A stretch of DNA of 64,000 nucleotides from an uncultured Hyphomicrobiales bacterium (lineage in GTDB: Bacteria > Pseudomonadota > Alphaproteobacteria > Rhizobiales > Beijerinckiaceae): positions 1-64,000 of the forward strand of contig CAIUWR010000065.1 of assembly GCA_903902915.1 (NCBI GenBank), read 5' to 3'. Position numbers and translations under genes: made by a program. Each line of letters begins with the position of its first letter. The first letter of the stretch is position 1. This document shows, one piece after another, positions 1 through 9,182 of this stretch. A model generated the notes under the pieces. That model searched no databases and was not told the DNA's origin. It saw only the letters and a program-made list of their open reading frames with translations.

Positions 1-57
1 AAGCTGACGCAGGTCGGCAGGTGAATAATCGGTCCGAAGTGGCAGGGCTGATGGCAT
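1..57 (-). mobile_element. N-terminus of an IS630-family-like transposase, truncated by the window edge
   Basis: Minus-strand translation from the CAT at 55-57: MPSALPLRTDYSPADLRQL, resembling IS630 transposase N-termini. Adjacent short palindromes at 58-77 and 102-112. Confidence 0.5.
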
Positions 58-324
58 GGCGCGAATCTCCTCGCGCCAAGGGAATCAGAACTTGAACTTC
101 AGGGGAATCCCCAATGAGTCAGGTCAACGCGCCGTTGGTATAAAAGGACCGCGATTGATCGAGACCATAAGTCAAGCTCAAGTTTAGACGTGATTTTATT
201 AGTCTAATCAAGTCTTATATTTTCGATGAATCCAAAATCCGCAACGTCATGTCATCAGACTGAAGTAATACAAATGCTACTAACGCCTCGTTAGGCTACT
301 AAACCTTAACGAGGATAGTAAGAC

Positions 325-573
325 ATGACAACGAAACATGAGCATGAAGTTCATCACACCGCCGCCGTAGACCATCGTCAGGCTGCGCATCACTTTGAAG
401 CTGCCGCCAAGCACCAGCTTCTGGCGGCGGAAGCCGATGACAAGGATGACGAAGTTGTCGCGGCTCATCACGCTTACCTCGCTTACGGCCATCAGCTTCA
501 GGCCATCCATTTCGCCGAAAAGGCCGCGATCGAAGACGAGTCTGTCGATCACGACGATGTCGATCACGGCTAA
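325..573 (+). CDS. small His/Ala-rich soluble protein (82 aa), function unknown
   Basis: ORF with GAGG Shine-Dalgarno at 311-314; 14 His in 82 aa in an A-H-H/E-A-A helical pattern; no signal peptide. Confidence 0.7.
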   Translation: MTTKHEHEVHHTAAVDHRQAAHHFEAAAKHQLLAAEADDKDDEVVAAHHAYLAYGHQLQAIHFAEKAAIEDESVDHDDVDHG

Positions 574-659
574 TTTTCAGAGATAATCATAAAAATATTG
601 GGTACGGCGGATGCAAATCTTCCGTACCCATTTTTTTAAAGCGGTATCCGATCAATTTG

Positions 660-865
660 CATGGAACTGGCGACACCATGACATGACGAACACGGGAGGG
701 GCGACGTCTCGTCGCCCTCGCTGCCGGGCGGGACGACGTCCTCGTCGTCCCCATGTCGACGCGCCGGAGCCCGACCATTCATGGGGAACCAGGGCGACGG
801 GACGTCGCCCCGCCCGATGTGGACGACGAGACGTCGTCCCTCCTGGGTTCGGTACACCATGATCG
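660..865. repeat. imperfect long inverted repeat made of four short hairpins (GGGCGACG/CGTCGCCC and GGACGACG/CGTCGTCC type)
   Basis: Perfect stems at 699-706/710-717, 730-738/743-751, 792-799/803-810, 821-828/832-839. The reverse complement of 661-755 aligns with 780-870 (CCCCATG 749-755 vs CATGGGG 780-786). Confidence 0.8.
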
Positions 866-874
866 GATGTCGCT

Positions 875-1990
875 CTAGGCGCTCAAGGTCGACTGATCGC
901 CGACCACCGTCGCCTCCAACCACGTCCGCGCCACTTCCGCGATCTGCGCATTGTTCTTCTCGATCATCATCATGTGCCCATTGCCATGAATGCCGAGATC
1001 CGCGAGGCGGATGTAGGTCGTCTTCATCACGCCCGCCTGACGAAGATAACGCACGGTGCAGTGATCGAAGGGCGCGTGATAGGAGGCCTCCGCCTCCACC
1101 ACCAGCACCGGAATATTCTGCAAATTCTTCAACTTGCGCGCGGGCTCGGCCTGTTCCCAGCAGCGCGCCCGGTCCGGCGCCTCGGGCGTCTCCTGCCGCA
1201 CGAATGTCAGATCCTGCGGCGCGGCGAGCGGCGGGTCATAGGTCAGCGGCGGGGCCGTCAATCCGTAGGGTTTGGTGAAGGGGCCGTCCTCGAACCATTC
1301 GGGCGCGCCCTTGGTCACATTGTCGAAGACCGGCGGGCCAGAGGGCTCCATGGCGACGATGGCCTTCACCAGTTCTGGCCGGGCGTCGGCGATGAGCCAG
1401 CCGAACGTGCCGGATTGCGAATGGGTGAAGAGGATCGCGGGGCCGATCTTGTCGAGCAGGGCGACGCCCGCGTCGCGATTGAGTTCCTGCTGGCGGGGGA
1501 AGCTGGCCAGCGAGGGGAAATTCTGCGCGAAATATTGGTCGAATACCGGATCGCCTTCGACGCCGTCGCCCGGCCATTGGGTGTGCAGTTCAGCCTGCGG
1601 CCAGAGCTTGTAGCGTTCGGGCGCGGTGAATTGTTGCTGCACCCGGCGCACGGGCTGGCGCGATTGCTCGCCGGTCTCGCGCAGATGCGGCGAACGGGCG
1701 CGCGAGGGCTGATCCACCACATAGACCGCATAGCCAGCGCGCAGGAAGAACTGCCGCCAGCCTTCGCGCCCATCGGGCGTGCCCGTATAATTGAGGCCGC
1801 TCTGTCCACCGCCCGAGAACATCACCAGCGGCAGCGCCTGGGTGCGCTGGGCGGGGATCTGGAATTCGACATACATCTGGCCGGTGAGAAAGCGCCCGTC
1901 GGGATGATCCTCATAACGCCCGCCGACGAAGAAATAGCCCTGTTCGGCGATGCTGATCGCGTCAGCCATGTTTCCTGCCCCCGTGTTCAT
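875..1990 (-). CDS. alpha/beta-fold hydrolase (esterase-like); start may be 1969
   Basis: Full-length ORF; FSGGGQSGLNYTGTPDGREGW, FTHSQSGTFGWL nucleophile-elbow-like, GIHGNGHMMM near the C-terminus. Confidence 0.75.
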   Translation of the reverse strand: MNTGAGNMADAISIAEQGYFFVGGRYEDHPDGRFLTGQMYVEFQIPAQRTQALPLVMFSGGGQSGLNYTGTPDGREGWRQFFLRAGYAVYVVDQPSRARSPHLRETGEQSRQPVRRVQQQFTAPERYKLWPQAELHTQWPGDGVEGDPVFDQYFAQNFPSLASFPRQQELNRDAGVALLDKIGPAILFTHSQSGTFGWLIADARPELVKAIVAMEPSGPPVFDNVTKGAPEWFEDGPFTKPYGLTAPPLTYDPPLAAPQDLTFVRQETPEAPDRARCWEQAEPARKLKNLQNIPVLVVEAEASYHAPFDHCTVRYLRQAGVMKTTYIRLADLGIHGNGHMMMIEKNNAQIAEVARTWLEATVVGDQSTLSA

Positions 1991-2030
1991 TCAGGGGCGA
2001 CACTATCACGCTGTCATTTCACGTAAACCA

Positions 2031-3119
2031 TCAGCCCTTGGCGCGCTGGCGGATGATGAAATTGTCGTAGGGATATTCCGCCACCTGCCACCACACATAT
2101 TGCTCGTTGCGGAAACTCATATAGGCGTCATAGACGCGCTGGAACGCAGGATCGGCGGCGCCCGCCTCGCGAAACTCCGCCACGGACGCCTGCCAGCAGG
2201 CCTCCATCACATCCTGCGGAAAGGCCCGCAGCTTGGCGCCCGCCTCGACAAGGCGGCGCACCGCCTGCGGATTGAGCGCATCATAACGGGCCAGCACGTC
2301 GGCGTTGGCGAGTTCGGCGGCGGCGCGCACCACGGTCTGGTAGGTCTTGGGCAGCGCGTTCCATTTGGCGAGATTGAAGGCGAGGTGGATCGCCATGCTG
2401 CCCTGCCACCAGCCCGGATAATAATACCAGGGCGCGACACGCACGAGCGACAGCTTCTCATCGTCAATGGGCGAGACCCAGCCAGCCGCATCCAGCGCGC
2501 CGCTCTCGAAGGCGCCCGCGATCTGCGCGCGCGAGGCGCCCGTGGGGATCACCCCCAGCCGCGTCAGCATTTTGCCCGCAAGGCCGGAGACGCGGAACTT
2601 GAGGCCCCGCATGTCCGCCACCGAGCGCAGCTCGTTGCGGAACCAGCCCCCCATCTGGCAGCCGGTGTTGCCGGCGGGCAGTGCGAAAAGCTCCTGCTCG
2701 ACCAGCAATTCATTCACCAGATCGGTCCCCCCGCCGTGCCGGAAGAAGGCGTTCTGCTCGCGCGCGTTCATGCCGAAGGGCACGCCGGTGGCGAAGACGA
2801 GCGCGGGCTGCACGCCCCAATGGTAGAAAAGCGCGGTCTGCGCGCAATCGGCCTTGCCGCTCTTCACTGCATCCAGAACCTCGAGCGGAGGGACGATTTC
2901 CCCTGCGGGATAAAGCTCGATGGTGAAACGCCCGTTGGTCATGTCGCGCACGGCGTCCGCGAAGGTCTGGGCGCCCGACCAGATCGTGTCCAGCGTCGTG
3001 GGAAAGCTGGAGGTGAGCTTCCAGGCGATGGTTGGCGCGCTCTGGGCGATGGCGGGCGCCGCCATCGCGACGCCAGCGCCAGCCACGCCAGCCCCTGTCA
3101 GAAATTCACGACGCTTCAT
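2031..3119 (-). CDS. TRAP transporter solute-binding protein (DctP family), Tat signal
   Basis: MKRREFLTGAGVAGAGVAMAAPAIAQ Tat-type leader; WKLTSSFPTTLDTIWSGAQTFADAVRDMTNGRFTIELYPAGEIVP is DctP-family. Confidence 0.85.
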   Translation of the reverse strand: MKRREFLTGAGVAGAGVAMAAPAIAQSAPTIAWKLTSSFPTTLDTIWSGAQTFADAVRDMTNGRFTIELYPAGEIVPPLEVLDAVKSGKADCAQTALFYHWGVQPALVFATGVPFGMNAREQNAFFRHGGGTDLVNELLVEQELFALPAGNTGCQMGGWFRNELRSVADMRGLKFRVSGLAGKMLTRLGVIPTGASRAQIAGAFESGALDAAGWVSPIDDEKLSLVRVAPWYYYPGWWQGSMAIHLAFNLAKWNALPKTYQTVVRAAAELANADVLARYDALNPQAVRRLVEAGAKLRAFPQDVMEACWQASVAEFREAGAADPAFQRVYDAYMSFRNEQYVWWQVAEYPYDNFIIRQRAKG

Positions 3120-3200
3120 GGCAACCCCTCGACCGCACCGACTCACACTGTCGCACAACAAAGATAAAAGTATGCCGATGAAAGAAATTGGCCTGAAGGT

Positions 3201-4301
3201 TCACTCAATCACAATTTTCGGGAAGGCCCGTGGCGCGCCGTCCTCAAGGCTGAGCATCACTGATCGCGCGATGGATTTATAGATGGCCGCATGGGCGCCG
3301 TCGGGCTCCACGGCGGCGACCGGGCGGCCAGCGTCGGAATTTTCGCGAATGCTCATATGCAGCGGCACTTCCCCAAGGAAAGCAACGCCGAGCCGTTCCG
3401 CCTCGTGGCGCGCGCCGCCATGGGCGAAGACGTCGGACCGGCCGCCGCAATGGGGGCAGAGGAAATAGCTCATGTTTTCCAGCACGCCCAGGATCGGGAT
3501 GTTGACCTTCTTGAACATCGCCACCGCCCGCCGGGCGTCGATCAAGGCCAGATCCTGCGGGGTGGAGACGATCACCGCGCCCGCCAGCGGCACGGTCTGG
3601 GCCATGGTGAGCTGCGCGTCGCCGGTGCCCGGCGGCATGTCCGCCACAAGGCAATCCAGCTCGCCCCAGGACACATCGCGCATCATCTGGGTGAGGGCGG
3701 ACTGCACCATGGGGCCGCGCCAGATCATGGCGGTGTCCTCATCGACCAGAAAGCCGATGGACATGACCTTGATCCCATAGGCCTCCATCGGCCGCATGAT
3801 CTTGCCGTCCGACTCCGGCTTGCCCTTGAGGCCAAAGAGCCGGGGCATGGAGGGGCCGTAGATGTCCGCATCCAGCACGCCCACGCGCCAGCCAAGCGCG
3901 GCGAGGCCCAGCGCGAGGTTGGCGGCCGTGGTCGATTTGCCGACGCCGCCCTTGCCCGAGGCGACGGCGATGATGCGCTTGACGCCGGGAATGGCCGTCT
4001 GGCGCGCGGCGGCCTGCGCCTTCGGGCCGGGGGCCGGCGCGGCGGAAGCTGAAGCGGGGCGCTCGGAGGTGAGCGTGACGCTGACGCCGGAAACGCCCGG
4101 CAGGCCCTTCACGACCGTTTCAGCGGTGCGGCGCATGGGCTCCATGGCCATTGATTTCGCAGGATCAATGGCGATGGACAGATAGACTTTTCCCCCCACG
4201 GTCGTGAGGCCAGCGATTGCGCCCGACTGGGGCAACGGCGTCCGACCATCGGGGCCCGGAACACGGGAGAGCGCCGAAAGAACGTCTTTTTCGGTAATCA
4301 T
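3201..4301 (-). CDS. mrp: Mrp/ApbC-type Fe-S cluster carrier P-loop ATPase
   Basis: VASGKGGVGKSTTAANLALGLAALGWRVGVLDADIYGPSMPRLFG; MPPGTGDAQLT; CPHCGG motif. Confidence 0.93.
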   Translation of the reverse strand: MITEKDVLSALSRVPGPDGRTPLPQSGAIAGLTTVGGKVYLSIAIDPAKSMAMEPMRRTAETVVKGLPGVSGVSVTLTSERPASASAAPAPGPKAQAAARQTAIPGVKRIIAVASGKGGVGKSTTAANLALGLAALGWRVGVLDADIYGPSMPRLFGLKGKPESDGKIMRPMEAYGIKVMSIGFLVDEDTAMIWRGPMVQSALTQMMRDVSWGELDCLVADMPPGTGDAQLTMAQTVPLAGAVIVSTPQDLALIDARRAVAMFKKVNIPILGVLENMSYFLCPHCGGRSDVFAHGGARHEAERLGVAFLGEVPLHMSIRENSDAGRPVAAVEPDGAHAAIYKSIARSVMLSLEDGAPRAFPKIVIE

Positions 4302-4438
4302 GGGAGTCCTCATGCTGCTCAAGCAGCGATAACAGCGCGCCTTGGGCCGGGTCAACGAAGCGATATGGACCTTCAGCCTGCGTTCAGCCACAAAGGACTG
4401 GTTAAGAGATCGCTAACGTCGTTCACACTTGGTGAGAC

Positions 4439-6937
4439 ATGCAGAGATTTGCACGGATTTTGACCGCAATTCTGGCCATTTTCGCCCTTCTTGGCGAAAC
4501 GCTGGCTCCCGCAGGCGCGCAAAGCGCAGCCCCGCCAGCTGAAGCGCGATTCGCTTTCGTCATCGGCAATGACGGCTATGAGGGCGCGCCCCTGCCGACC
4601 GCGGCCAATGATGCGGGTCTTGTGGCGGAGACCCTGCGCGGCGCTGGCTTCGACATCACCGGCGCCCGCAACCTCGATCAGGACACGCTGCGCGCCTCCT
4701 ATCGCGAATTCATCGACAAGGTGGCCGCCGCCGGACCCAACGCGGTCTCCGCCGTCTATCTCTCCGGCTATGGGCTGCAAGTCGAGGGCGAAAACTATCT
4801 CGTGCCCGTCGGCGCCCGCGTGCAGCGCGACGCCGATGTCTCGCTCAACGCCATCCGCATCTCCGACATGACCCGGGCGCTTGGCGGCCAGCCCGGCCGC
4901 GCGCATATGGTGATGCTCGATCTGGCCTATGACGGGCCTTTCGGCAAACAGGGCCAGCCGCTGGCGCCCGGCCTCGCCATCGTGGAGCCGGACCCCAATA
5001 CATTGATCAGCTTCAACACCGCGCCAGGCGCCTTTGCGCCCATTCCCAAAGGAAATTATGGGCCCTATGCGCAGGCGATTTCGGAAACCTTCCGCATCGC
5101 GGGCCTGCCCGTGGACGACGTTTTCGCACGGGTGCGCACCCGCACCGCCGAACTGAGCACGAGCGCGCAGGTGCCCTGGGACGCCAGCAGGATGGATCCG
5201 ACCTTCCAGTTGATGGAGCGCACAGCCGACGCTCCCGCCCTGCCGGTGAGTCCTGCGCAAATCATGGAGGCCCGCCACAGGCCCATACGGGACTTCAGCG
5301 AGGCGGAGGCCTACGCGGCGGCGCTGGATCGCGACACGATCGAAGCCTATCAGGACTTCCTCGGCGCCTATCCGCACAGCCCCTACGCAAAGACCGTGCG
5401 CGGCCTTCTGGCGGCGCGGCGCGAGTCGCTGACCTGGCGCCGCTCGGCCGTCGCCAATACGCCCAACGCCTATTGGTCCTATCTGGAGCGCTATCCGCGC
5501 GGTCCCCATGCGCCCGACGCGCGGCGCAGGCTCGCAAGACTGGCGGCGCCCTTGCAGGCGCCCGCAGGCTTTGACGAGCTCTACTATGACGAGGCCCCGC
5601 CGCCACGCTCGGAGGACGTCTATTTCGAGGGACGCTCGCCCGATTATTTCGATGACGACGCCCTGGCGCCACCACCCCTCAGCTTCATGCCGCCGCCGCC
5701 GCTCTGGTGGGCGCCCCCGCCGCCGCCCCCGCGCGATCTGTATCGCGACGAAGTCTATTTTCTGCCCAGCCCGCATGAGCCTCCGCCACCCGAATGGGTG
5801 CGCCCACCATCCTATGTGGCGGCGCCCCCAAGGTACGAATCGGGCGGCAGCATCATTCCTTATGTGGCGATTCCCGCCGCGCTCGCGGCTGGCATCGTGG
5901 CGGGCAAGATCATCAGCGACCATCGCCGGGACGCAGGGGCTCCCGTTGGTGGGCAGCGGGCGCCGGGTGGGTTTGGCGGCCAGCCTCCCGCTGGTCAGGC
6001 CCCCGCAGCGCAGCCCTTCCTGCCGCCTGTCGCGGCCCCTCCCCGGCCGATGACGCAGATCATCCAGCAACAAGGACAGCCGAGCCAGTCTTTCGCGCCC
6101 GCGCAGCCTCGCCCGGCGGCGCCTCCGCCGCCGACGGCCGTCGGCGCCCCGCCTCCGCTCCCGTCAGCGGGCGCCCTGCCGCGCCCCGCCCAGCCGGGCG
6201 CTCAAGCTCCCGCAGCAGCGCCGCAGATCCAGCCGCAACATGCGCCCTCACCCGGCCAGCCCCTGCCCCCCGGACCGTCCGGCGCGCCGCCTGCGGGCGT
6301 CCCGCCGCGACCAAACCAGCAGGCTCTGCCGCATGCGGGGGCTTCGGCTCCATCTCCGGCTCCTGCGCAGCCAGGCTTCCGGACGCAGCAAGCGACCCCC
6401 GGCGTTTCCGCGCCGCCTGCGGCAGTGGCGCCGCCCCCGGCTGGCGCCTTGCCGCGACCCTCTGGCGACGCGCGGCCCACGCCGCCCCCACATGCTCCGT
6501 CCGCGCAACCCCTCGCGCAGCCGCAGCCCGTGCGGCCAGCGATCCAGAGCCCGCCGTCTCAGGCGCCTGCGCCCACCGTCCAGCCGCGACCGGCCCCTCC
6601 CGTCCAACCGGCTTCACCGCCCCCGGCGCAGCAGCAGCAACAGCAGTTGCTCCAGCGTCAGCAACAAGAGCAGCAGCAAAGGGCGCAGGAGCAGCAGCGC
6701 GCTCAGGAGCAGCAACGCGCACAACAACAGCAACAGCAAGCCGAGCAGCAGCGCCGCGCTCAAGAACAGCAACGCGCCCAGCAAATGCAGATGCAGCAAC
6801 AACAGCAGCAGCAGCAGCAGCGCGCTCAGGAACAGCAACGCGCCCAGCAGGCCGAACAGCAGCGCAAGGCGCAGGAGCAGCAGAAGGCCAAACCGGCCAA
6901 CTGCGGCAATCCTGGCCAGCCCGCCTGTCCCCGGTAA
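4439..6937 (+). CDS. secreted caspase-domain (C14-like) protein with degenerate catalytic residues and Pro/Gln-rich C-terminus
   Basis: Signal peptide; RFAFVIGNDGYEGAPLPTAANDAGLVAETLRGAGF and SGYGLQVEGENYLVPVGA p20-like motifs; Gln-rich repeats near the C-terminus. Confidence 0.85.
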   Translation: MQRFARILTAILAIFALLGETLAPAGAQSAAPPAEARFAFVIGNDGYEGAPLPTAANDAGLVAETLRGAGFDITGARNLDQDTLRASYREFIDKVAAAGPNAVSAVYLSGYGLQVEGENYLVPVGARVQRDADVSLNAIRISDMTRALGGQPGRAHMVMLDLAYDGPFGKQGQPLAPGLAIVEPDPNTLISFNTAPGAFAPIPKGNYGPYAQAISETFRIAGLPVDDVFARVRTRTAELSTSAQVPWDASRMDPTFQLMERTADAPALPVSPAQIMEARHRPIRDFSEAEAYAAALDRDTIEAYQDFLGAYPHSPYAKTVRGLLAARRESLTWRRSAVANTPNAYWSYLERYPRGPHAPDARRRLARLAAPLQAPAGFDELYYDEAPPPRSEDVYFEGRSPDYFDDDALAPPPLSFMPPPPLWWAPPPPPPRDLYRDEVYFLPSPHEPPPPEWVRPPSYVAAPPRYESGGSIIPYVAIPAALAAGIVAGKIISDHRRDAGAPVGGQRAPGGFGGQPPAGQAPAAQPFLPPVAAPPRPMTQIIQQQGQPSQSFAPAQPRPAAPPPPTAVGAPPPLPSAGALPRPAQPGAQAPAAAPQIQPQHAPSPGQPLPPGPSGAPPAGVPPRPNQQALPHAGASAPSPAPAQPGFRTQQATPGVSAPPAAVAPPPAGALPRPSGDARPTPPPHAPSAQPLAQPQPVRPAIQSPPSQAPAPTVQPRPAPPVQPASPPPAQQQQQQLLQRQQQEQQQRAQEQQRAQEQQRAQQQQQQAEQQRRAQEQQRAQQMQMQQQQQQQQQRAQEQQRAQQAEQQRKAQEQQKAKPANCGNPGQPACPR

Positions 6938-6952
6938 GCGTCGCCAAAATGC

Positions 6953-6985
6953 AAAACGCGGCCTGCGAGGGCCGCGTTTTCTTTT
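6953..6985 (+). terminator. rho-independent terminator after the caspase-like gene
   Basis: AAAACGCGGCC (6953-6963) / GGCCGCGTTTT (6970-6980) followed by CTTTT. Confidence 0.85.
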
Positions 6986-7004
6986 GGAGCGATCGCTCTG
7001 ACGT

Positions 7005-7871
7005 TTATTTCAACCGCGCCAGCAGGCTCGACGTGTCCCAGCGCGCGCCGCCGATCTTCTGCACCTCGGCGTAGAACTGATCGACCAGCGCGGTGACGGG
7101 CAGTTGCGCACCGTTGCGGCGAGCCTCTTCGAGGCAAATCGCCAGGTCCTTGCGCATCCAATCGACCGCGAAGCCAAAATCGAACTTGCCCTCGTTCATG
7201 GTGCGGTAACGGTTCTCCATCTGCCAGGACTGGGCCGCGCCCTTGGAGATGACCTCGATCACCGCCTCCACATCCAGCCCCGCGCGCTGGGCGAAATGCA
7301 CGCCCTCGGACAAGGCCTGCACAAGGCCGCCGATGCAGATCTGGTTGACCATCTTGGTGAGCTGCCCGGCGCCCGACGGTCCCATGAGGCGGCAGGCGCG
7401 GGCGAAGGCGGCGATCAGCGGCTCCGCTTTCGCATAAACCGACGCATCGCCGCCGCACATGACCGTCAGCGCGCCATTCTCCGCGCCCGCCTGCCCGCCC
7501 GAGACCGGCGCGTCGATGAAGCCGAAGCCCGCAGCCAGAGCGGCGGCATGAAGCTCGCGCGCCACATCGGCGGAAGCGGTGGTGTGATCGACGAAGATGG
7601 CGCCCGCCGACATGCCCGCGAAGGCGCCGTCCGGCCCGATGGTCACCTGCCGCAGATCGTCGTCATTGCCGACGCAGGCGAAGACCACGTCCTGCTCCAG
7701 CGCCGCTTCGCGCGGGGTGGCGGCGGCGCGCCCGCCAAATTGCGCGGCCCAGGCCTGCGCCTTTGCGCCGGTGCGGTTGTAAACCGTGACCTCGTGCCCG
7801 CCCTTGACCTTGAGATGACCCGCCATGGGATAGCCCATGACGCCGAGCCCGATGAATGCGACCTTGGCCAT
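7005..7871 (-). CDS. NAD(P)-dependent beta-hydroxyacid dehydrogenase (3-hydroxyisobutyrate dehydrogenase family)
   Basis: MAKVAFIGLGVMGYPMAGHL Rossmann motif; FIDAPVSGGQAGAENGALTVMCGG. Confidence 0.88.
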   Translation of the reverse strand: MAKVAFIGLGVMGYPMAGHLKVKGGHEVTVYNRTGAKAQAWAAQFGGRAAATPREAALEQDVVFACVGNDDDLRQVTIGPDGAFAGMSAGAIFVDHTTASADVARELHAAALAAGFGFIDAPVSGGQAGAENGALTVMCGGDASVYAKAEPLIAAFARACRLMGPSGAGQLTKMVNQICIGGLVQALSEGVHFAQRAGLDVEAVIEVISKGAAQSWQMENRYRTMNEGKFDFGFAVDWMRKDLAICLEEARRNGAQLPVTALVDQFYAEVQKIGGARWDTSSLLARLK

Positions 7872-7921
7872 GCTTCGCCCCTCCAATGAGAGCGATTGCT
7901 TCCCACAAAGGCCGCGACGCA

Positions 7922-8533
7922 TCAAGGGGTGGAGAACGCCAGAGCGCTCGCCCGCGCCAGCTCATCCGGCGCGTTCAGGTTCAACGACCAGGGCGGCGTC
8001 GTCGCTGGCAGCTCGACCTCCTTCGCGCCCAGCGCCGCCAGAACGCGGTGGACGGCGCGTTCCCCCGCCATCAGCCGTTCTTGCACCCGAATGCGGGCGG
8101 TGACGGGCCAGAGGGCGAAAAGCGGCTCCAGGCCCTCCGGCCCCACCGCCACGACGGGCGCTTGGGCGGACGCGCGCGCCAGCCGCGCCACCAGATCGCG
8201 CGGCAGAAAGGGCGCGTCGCAGGGCGCCGTGGCGACCCACGAGAAACCGCCCGTTTCGGCCCAGTCCAGAGCAGCGACGATCCCCGCCAGCGGACCCGGC
8301 TGACCGGGCGCCAGGTCCGCGATCAGGGGCGCGCCAAAGTCGGCGAAGCGGGCGGGATCGCCATTGGCGTTGATGGCCAGCGCCGCCACCTGCGGGGCGA
8401 AGCGCGCCAGCACATGGGCGAGCATGGGTCGCCCGGCGAAATCGGCGAGGGCCTTGTCGGTCCCCATCCGCAAGGAGCGTCCCCCCGCCAGCACGACGCC
8501 CGCAATGGCGGGAAAGGCAGGCGCGTCACCCAT
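7922..8533 (-). CDS. mobA: molybdenum cofactor guanylyltransferase
   Basis: GVVLAGGRSLRMGTDKALADFAGRPML; DLAPGQPGPLAGIVAAL. Confidence 0.9.
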   Translation of the reverse strand: MGDAPAFPAIAGVVLAGGRSLRMGTDKALADFAGRPMLAHVLARFAPQVAALAINANGDPARFADFGAPLIADLAPGQPGPLAGIVAALDWAETGGFSWVATAPCDAPFLPRDLVARLARASAQAPVVAVGPEGLEPLFALWPVTARIRVQERLMAGERAVHRVLAALGAKEVELPATTPPWSLNLNAPDELARASALAFSTP

Positions 8534-9182
8534 CGCCGCCTCGCGGCGTCAAGGCTGCGCGCACTTGCGCGCGCAAATGCGGCACAAGCTCCGCCTCGAA
8601 CCAGGGATTGCGCTTCAACCAGCCGCTGTTGCGCCAGGAAGGATGGGGCAGCGGAATCAGATGGGGGCGCGCCTGCGTGAAATCGCGCCAGCGTTTCACA
8701 AGCGCCGTCATGCCCTCGCCCTTGACGCGGGCATGACCGAGGCGGCGCAAATGAAAGGCCTGCGCATAGGAACCCACCACGAGGATCGTTTCGATCTGCG
8801 GCGCCAGCGCGAACAGGTCATCATGCCAGACCGCGCGGCATTCGGGCCGGGGCGGCAGGTCGCCGCCCGTCGCGTCATGTCCGGGAAAGCAAAAGCCCAT
8901 GGGGACGATGGCTACGCGCGCGACGTCGTAAAAGGCGGCCCGGTCGATCCCCATCCAGTCGCGCAGGCGCTCACCGGAGGGATCGTCGAACGGAACGCCT
9001 GAGCGATGCACCCGCACCCCCGGCGCCTGCCCCGCAATCAGCAGCCGCGCCGTGCCGGAGACGCGCACGACCGGGCGCGGCTCGTGGGGCAGGATGGCGC
9101 CTGTGGGCGCGTCGCGGCACAGGCGGCAGGCGGCGATGCGCGCCAGCAAAGCTTCAAGATCTGGGGCGGAGGAGGCCTGCAT
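8526..9182 (-). CDS. uracil-DNA glycosylase family protein
   Basis: CRLCRDAPTG..., LIAGQAPGVRVHRSGVPFDDPSGERLRDWMG, PLPHPSWRN. Confidence 0.85.
   Translation of the reverse strand: MQASSAPDLEALLARIAACRLCRDAPTGAILPHEPRPVVRVSGTARLLIAGQAPGVRVHRSGVPFDDPSGERLRDWMGIDRAAFYDVARVAIVPMGFCFPGHDATGGDLPPRPECRAVWHDDLFALAPQIETILVVGSYAQAFHLRRLGHARVKGEGMTALVKRWRDFTQARPHLIPLPHPSWRNSGWLKRNPWFEAELVPHLRAQVRAALTPRGGDG

Noticed and set aside
4373-6073. 566-aa ORF antisense to the caspase-like gene
   Set aside because: Biased Arg/Gly/His composition and no motif; the sense frame has signal peptide and domain.
6614-6838. 74-aa poly-Leu ORF on the minus strand
   Set aside because: Mirror translation of the CAG/CAA repeat; artefact of the Gln-rich tract.
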